Origin: an uncultured bacterium
GTDB lineage: Bacteria > Muiribacteriota > Ozemobacteria > Ozemobacterales > Ozemobacteraceae
Length of the DNA: 64,000 bases
NCBI GenBank assembly: GCA_937949615.1
Contig: CALEDQ010000031.1
Span: forward strand, 203,504 to 267,503
Reading direction: 5' to 3'
Shown here: piece by piece, positions 61,022-64,000 of the stretch
Layout: every line of letters begins with the position of its first letter
Position numbering within the stretch: the stretch's first letter is position 1
Made by a program: the position numbers and the translations under genes
The notes under the pieces: model-generated
Databases searched by the model: none
Told to the model about the DNA's origin: nothing
Seen by the model: the letters and a program-made list of their open reading frames with translations, nothing else

Positions 61022-62299
61022 TCAGGGAGCTGCCACTGCTGCAGAAGCTGCAACTGGTGTAGTCGCAGCTGTGCCCGCGGTTTCGCTGGCGAGCGGAATC
61101 TGCAGTTCGGGGTAAGGAGTGCTGTCTGAAATGCTTGCCGGTTCAGGGATCGGGGCGTTGTCGATAACTGCGGCGGCTGAACCGGGTTGCGCGGTTTCGA
61201 CGGTTGCCGTGGCGGTCTGGCCATTTCCCTGGGCCGGAGCCTGAATTGAAACTGCCGGAGCCGGTGCCGGTGCCGGTGTTGGCGCATCTGAACCGGCGGT
61301 CTGATAAAGCATGACCGTGTAGGCAATGTAACAGGCGAGCAGAAAGGCTCCTTCTAGTCTGACGATTTTCATGCCGGTGCGCATCAGCGGCAGAACACCG
61401 AGACCGACGACAAACATCAGCGGAATGTGTATGCCAAGCATGTTGGGCGATATGACCAGATAATTGGCCGGTGTTGCTCCCGGTATAACCAGTGGTAGAG
61501 CGGCGGCGCAGCCGACGATACCGAGCAGATTGAATATATTCGAGCCGACGACGTTACCGACCGAAATGTCTGACTGGCCTTTGCGGGCGGCGACGATCGA
61601 GGTTGCCAGTTCTGGCAGCGAAGTGCCGATGGCGATCAGAGTGAGACCGATAATTTCGTCTGAGATTCCGAAGCTCTGGGCAATGGCTACTGCACCGCGG
61701 ACCAGCAGTTCGGCGCCGACTACCAGGCCAACCAGCCCGCCAAATACATAAATTATGTTAGTGAAAGTGGTTGGCTTTTCTTCGGGTTCTTCAGCTGTAA
61801 CGATAACTTCATCGGCTTTTTCTTTCATTTCTTCGGCAATGGCGTTTTCACGGCGGCCGATGATGTAGCTCATGATCGTGTAAGCAAAGAAAAGGCCAAT
61901 CAGTATAAGCCCTTCGTATGGGGTGATGACACTGCCGGTATGGGCCATATACCAGACCAGACCGGTCATTGCAATCATGATCGGGGTTTCGCGGCGCACC
62001 ATCTGGCGTTCACAGGCAATCGGCTGAATGAGAGAGGCGATGCCAAGAATCAGAGCCACATTCATGATGTTAGAGCCGACAACGTTGCCGAGTGACAGGG
62101 CCGGGTTGCCTTTGAGTGAGGCGTTGACGCTGACCACCAGTTCTGGCAGTGAGGTACCGGCAGCGACAATTGTCAGACCGATGACCATTTTGCTGACACC
62201 GAGGTTGATTGCCAGATTCGAGGCTCCTTCAACCAGTTTGTCGGCGGCATAGGTGAGAATTACCAGCCCGATTGTGCAAAATATAAGGCTTAAAAGCAT
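61022..62299 (-). CDS. Ca2+/Na+ antiporter with Pro/Ala-rich tail (YrbG-like)
   Basis: 425 residues from the ATG at 62299 with AGGAG upstream; the frame is open further upstream to 62455 but that region contains the promoter and a hairpin. Two inverted repeats with the alpha motifs GTSLPELVVSVNAS and GTSLPELATSIVAA, each followed by GNVVGSNI, mark the CaCA family. An acidic cytoplasmic loop (VIVTAEEPEEKP) separates them. The last ~95 residues are a low-complexity Pro/Ala/Thr-rich tail (TPAPAPAPAVSIQAP), unlike usual YrbG proteins. The ion preference is inferred from the family. Confidence 0.9.
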   Translation of the reverse strand: MLLSLIFCTIGLVILTYAADKLVEGASNLAINLGVSKMVIGLTIVAAGTSLPELVVSVNASLKGNPALSLGNVVGSNIMNVALILGIASLIQPIACERQMVRRETPIMIAMTGLVWYMAHTGSVITPYEGLILIGLFFAYTIMSYIIGRRENAIAEEMKEKADEVIVTAEEPEEKPTTFTNIIYVFGGLVGLVVGAELLVRGAVAIAQSFGISDEIIGLTLIAIGTSLPELATSIVAARKGQSDISVGNVVGSNIFNLLGIVGCAAALPLVIPGATPANYLVISPNMLGIHIPLMFVVGLGVLPLMRTGMKIVRLEGAFLLACYIAYTVMLYQTAGSDAPTPAPAPAPAVSIQAPAQGNGQTATATVETAQPGSAAAVIDNAPIPEPASISDSTPYPELQIPLASETAGTAATTPVAASAAVAAP

Positions 62300-62395
62300 A
62301 TCAGTGCAACTCCTGTAACTTCCTGGCTCGATTCGTATGCCATTTTTATCCTGGCAGGCAATGCGGCTGGTTCTGGCAATCGAATCGGCACCGGC

Positions 62396-62415
62396 CCGGA
62401 AATATTCATTTCCGG
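62396..62415. promoter_or_regulatory. 5'-terminal hairpin of the antiporter mRNA
   Basis: CCGGAAAT/ATTTCCGG with a 4-base loop lies within about 5 bases of the predicted transcription start, as in mRNA-stabilising 5' hairpins. The leader before the ATG is about 120 bases. Confidence 0.45.
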
Positions 62416-62426
62416 ATGCCGAGCCT

Positions 62427-62455
62427 ATTCTAAACAGGTATTGCACTCTCTGCAA
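62427..62455 (-). promoter_or_regulatory. Antiporter promoter
   Basis: TTGCAG, 17 bases and TAGAAT on the minus strand, about 125 bases before the ATG at 62299. Confidence 0.7.
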
Positions 62456-62500
62456 TAAAAAATCTGAAAAGTCGGAAAGCCTGTTGCCGATTCGCCCTGT

Positions 62501-63898
62501 TTACGGTTTATCAGGTTGGCCTGAGAATTCAAATGCATACGTAATCAGGCTCTGATAACCGCCTTCGTCGACAACAGTCTCTGCCAGAGTTTGCGGGCTC
62601 TGTTGCAATACTTCTGCCGGGGCTTGCGGGGCTTTGTGAGTGTCGAACCACCAGATTGCATAAGAAATGGCATAGAGTGCAAAAAAGCCCAGCCAGAAAA
62701 TTGCGAACTCATAAAGAAATGTTGCCCCGAAAGCGAGGTTGCCGCAGAAGTAGCCGGCGATCAAAGCGAAGTGAGTGATTCTGAAGAATACCGCTTCTCT
62801 TAGATTGTTGAAAAAATGCAGAGCGGAAGCCTCGTCGGTTTCTGAATGCACGAGCAGGCAGGAAAAACCGAAAATCAGCAGCCAGTTGAACAGATTTTGA
62901 ACGAATGTTCCATGAAGCTGATCCCAGGGGAAGGCACTGAGGTGCACCATCGTTGGAACAGCTGCACATTCGATGCCTTTCCAGATCAGGAACAGAAGAT
63001 AGGGAAAAAGGCCGAACCACGCCGCTGATTCAAACAGCCAGAAAGTGTCTGAGATATTCGAGAAGGTTTTTCGCTTGAAGAAAAAGCGCAGAAAGGCATT
63101 CAGGATGTTTTTACGTGTTTTTGATTTCTGAACCGGTGAGCCGTCGTTGATATATTTCTGGAGTATGGCACTGCGCTTTTTGGTAATCGTATCATCGTTG
63201 TTTTCATCGGGCCTGCTGCTTTCCTGCTGTAATCTTACATTGATCAGAAGCAGAAAGGTTTCGTTTTTGAAAATTCTGGCAATGTCGGTGAAAGTGTTGC
63301 CGCCGTTGTCTTTCTGAGATGCATCGGCGCCATTGGAAAGAAGAAGATCGGCACACATGAATCTGCCGAATCTGGCGGCAGTATGCAGAGGCGAAAAGCC
63401 TTCCCTGTTTTTCAGATTTGAGTCTACTCCTGCGGTCAGCAGTACGTCAACAACACCAACGTGGCCGTTTATCAGAGCCAGTTGCAGAGGAGTGTTCCCT
63501 TCGGTGTTCTGCAGGTTTTTTTCGGCACCGGCTTCAGCAAGTCTCGCGGCCAGTCTCGGAAAATTATGTCTGGCGGCAATATGAAGCGGTGATTCCCGGC
63601 GTTGATTGACAAAGTTGAGGTTGATGCCGGTGTTGATAAACAGAGTCACTGCATCTTCGTTTCCTGAACGGCACGCTTCGTGAAGCGGGGTCCAGCCGAA
63701 GTCGTCGGCGATATCCGGTCTTGCTCCACGCATCAGGAACTCTGTGATTGTTCCGGTATCTGAATATCGTGCTGCGTAATGAAGAAGAGTTTCGTTACGG
63801 GCATTCTGTTCGTAAACCAGAGCTGCTTCGGTGTTGAGATAAAAGCTCACCAGCTGATTGTCGGAAACCTCGATGGCGCTCAGAATTCTCTCCCACAT
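62501..63898 (-). CDS. Ankyrin-repeat protein fused to a membrane domain
   Basis: 465 residues, GGAG site 8 bases before the ATG. Residues ~1-230 hold about six ankyrin repeats (ETLLHYAARY, TPLHEACRSG, SPLHIAARHN, TPLQLALING, SPLHTAARFG), then a charged linker and ~190 residues with about five membrane helices (FGLFPYLLFLIWKGI, NWLLIFGFSCLLVH, FFRITHFALIAGYFCGNL, FLYEFAIFWLGFFALY). This is an unusual combination. The membrane part resembles no transporter I know. It is probably a membrane scaffold that recruits cytosolic partners. Confidence 0.82.
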   Translation of the reverse strand: MWERILSAIEVSDNQLVSFYLNTEAALVYEQNARNETLLHYAARYSDTGTITEFLMRGARPDIADDFGWTPLHEACRSGNEDAVTLFINTGINLNFVNQRRESPLHIAARHNFPRLAARLAEAGAEKNLQNTEGNTPLQLALINGHVGVVDVLLTAGVDSNLKNREGFSPLHTAARFGRFMCADLLLSNGADASQKDNGGNTFTDIARIFKNETFLLLINVRLQQESSRPDENNDDTITKKRSAILQKYINDGSPVQKSKTRKNILNAFLRFFFKRKTFSNISDTFWLFESAAWFGLFPYLLFLIWKGIECAAVPTMVHLSAFPWDQLHGTFVQNLFNWLLIFGFSCLLVHSETDEASALHFFNNLREAVFFRITHFALIAGYFCGNLAFGATFLYEFAIFWLGFFALYAISYAIWWFDTHKAPQAPAEVLQQSPQTLAETVVDEGGYQSLITYAFEFSGQPDKP

Positions 63899-63942
63899 AT
63901 GGTTTCTCCTTCTGATATTGAATTGAAACAGGGCTTGTGGTG

Positions 63943-63973
63943 ATTATAGCGGTGGCCCGAATTGATTGGTCAA
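63943..63973 (-). promoter_or_regulatory. Promoter of the ankyrin-membrane gene
   Basis: TTGACC, 19 bases and TATAAT on the minus strand. The perfect -10 compensates for a long spacer. Confidence 0.5.
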
Positions 63974-64000
63974 GTTTTTGTGATTTATAAGTGATGTTCA

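Overview
This 64 kb window looks like chromosomal DNA from a free-living Gram-negative (diderm) bacterium. The gene density is high, base composition is roughly half G+C, and about 48 protein genes are supported. I see no rRNA, tRNA, CRISPR array, phage or insertion sequence. Diderm traits are a predicted outer-membrane beta-barrel, a lipoprotein candidate, pseudopilins and several secreted proteins. A flavodiiron protein, a ferredoxin-type aldo/keto reductase, a predicted sodium-pumping pyrophosphatase and a cysteine-desulfidase-like enzyme suggest an anaerobic or microaerophilic lifestyle. The mixture of HEAT, ankyrin and TPR proteins, pseudopilins and a Cmk-ribosomal protein S1 fusion suggests an under-sampled phylum; Candidatus Riflebacteria is a guess that the sequence alone does not prove. 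TTG starts are frequent, most starts have clear AGGAGG-like sites, and many sigma70-type promoters with 16-19 bp spacers are readable. A few genes look leaderless.

Layout. 1-8460: a secreted glycine-zipper protein (cut by the window edge), divergent from an operon with a HEAT-repeat membrane protein, a large PilX/GspK-like protein and two pseudopilins. 8464-10598: pncB-pncA NAD salvage. 10736-15298: ABC-F ATPase, ClpS and ClpA with overlapping ends. 15299-16742: a beta-barrel protein behind a structured leader. 16881-22296: SPFH/zinc-ribbon protein, ankyrin protein, M48 protease, SLC12-like transporter and a small membrane protein. 22338-28042: a four-gene operon with histidine kinase, sigma54-type regulator, secreted CxxCH protein and TPR-polysaccharide deacetylase. 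28179-31258: tpiA, pgk and gap. 31480-36915: the Cmk-S1 fusion, aroA and a cysteine-desulfidase-like gene. 37061-41643: Fe-S aldo/keto reductase, hppA and an ECF S-component-like protein. 41607-44814: a membrane-anchored PhnD-like binding protein paired with a degenerate-cyclase/HEAT receptor. 44981-48786: a LysM hydrolase converging on an operon with an ATP-grasp-like gene and two TPR-like genes. 49172-51726: FAD and 2Fe-2S subunits of a molybdenum hydroxylase without its large subunit, behind a degenerate GGDEF protein. 51885-55755: mfd and a YkvA-like gene. 55770-59460: flavodiiron protein, lipoprotein, PHP phosphatase and NagA. 59778-60948: FloA flotillin and a small partner. 61022-63898: a Ca2+/Na+ antiporter and an ankyrin-membrane fusion.

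How the genes work together. Central metabolism (lower glycolysis, NAD salvage, shikimate pathway, PPi-driven ion pumping) sits among several uncharacterised membrane and sensory modules. The best candidates for undescribed systems are (i) the anchored substrate-binding protein plus degenerate cyclase/HEAT receptor at 41607-44814, (ii) the two-component operon with a CxxCH-bearing, possibly alpha-toroid protein and a TPR-deacetylase at 22338-28042, and (iii) the HEAT-protein/pseudopilin-tip operon at 1402-8460. Family names come from reading motifs by eye; no database search was run.
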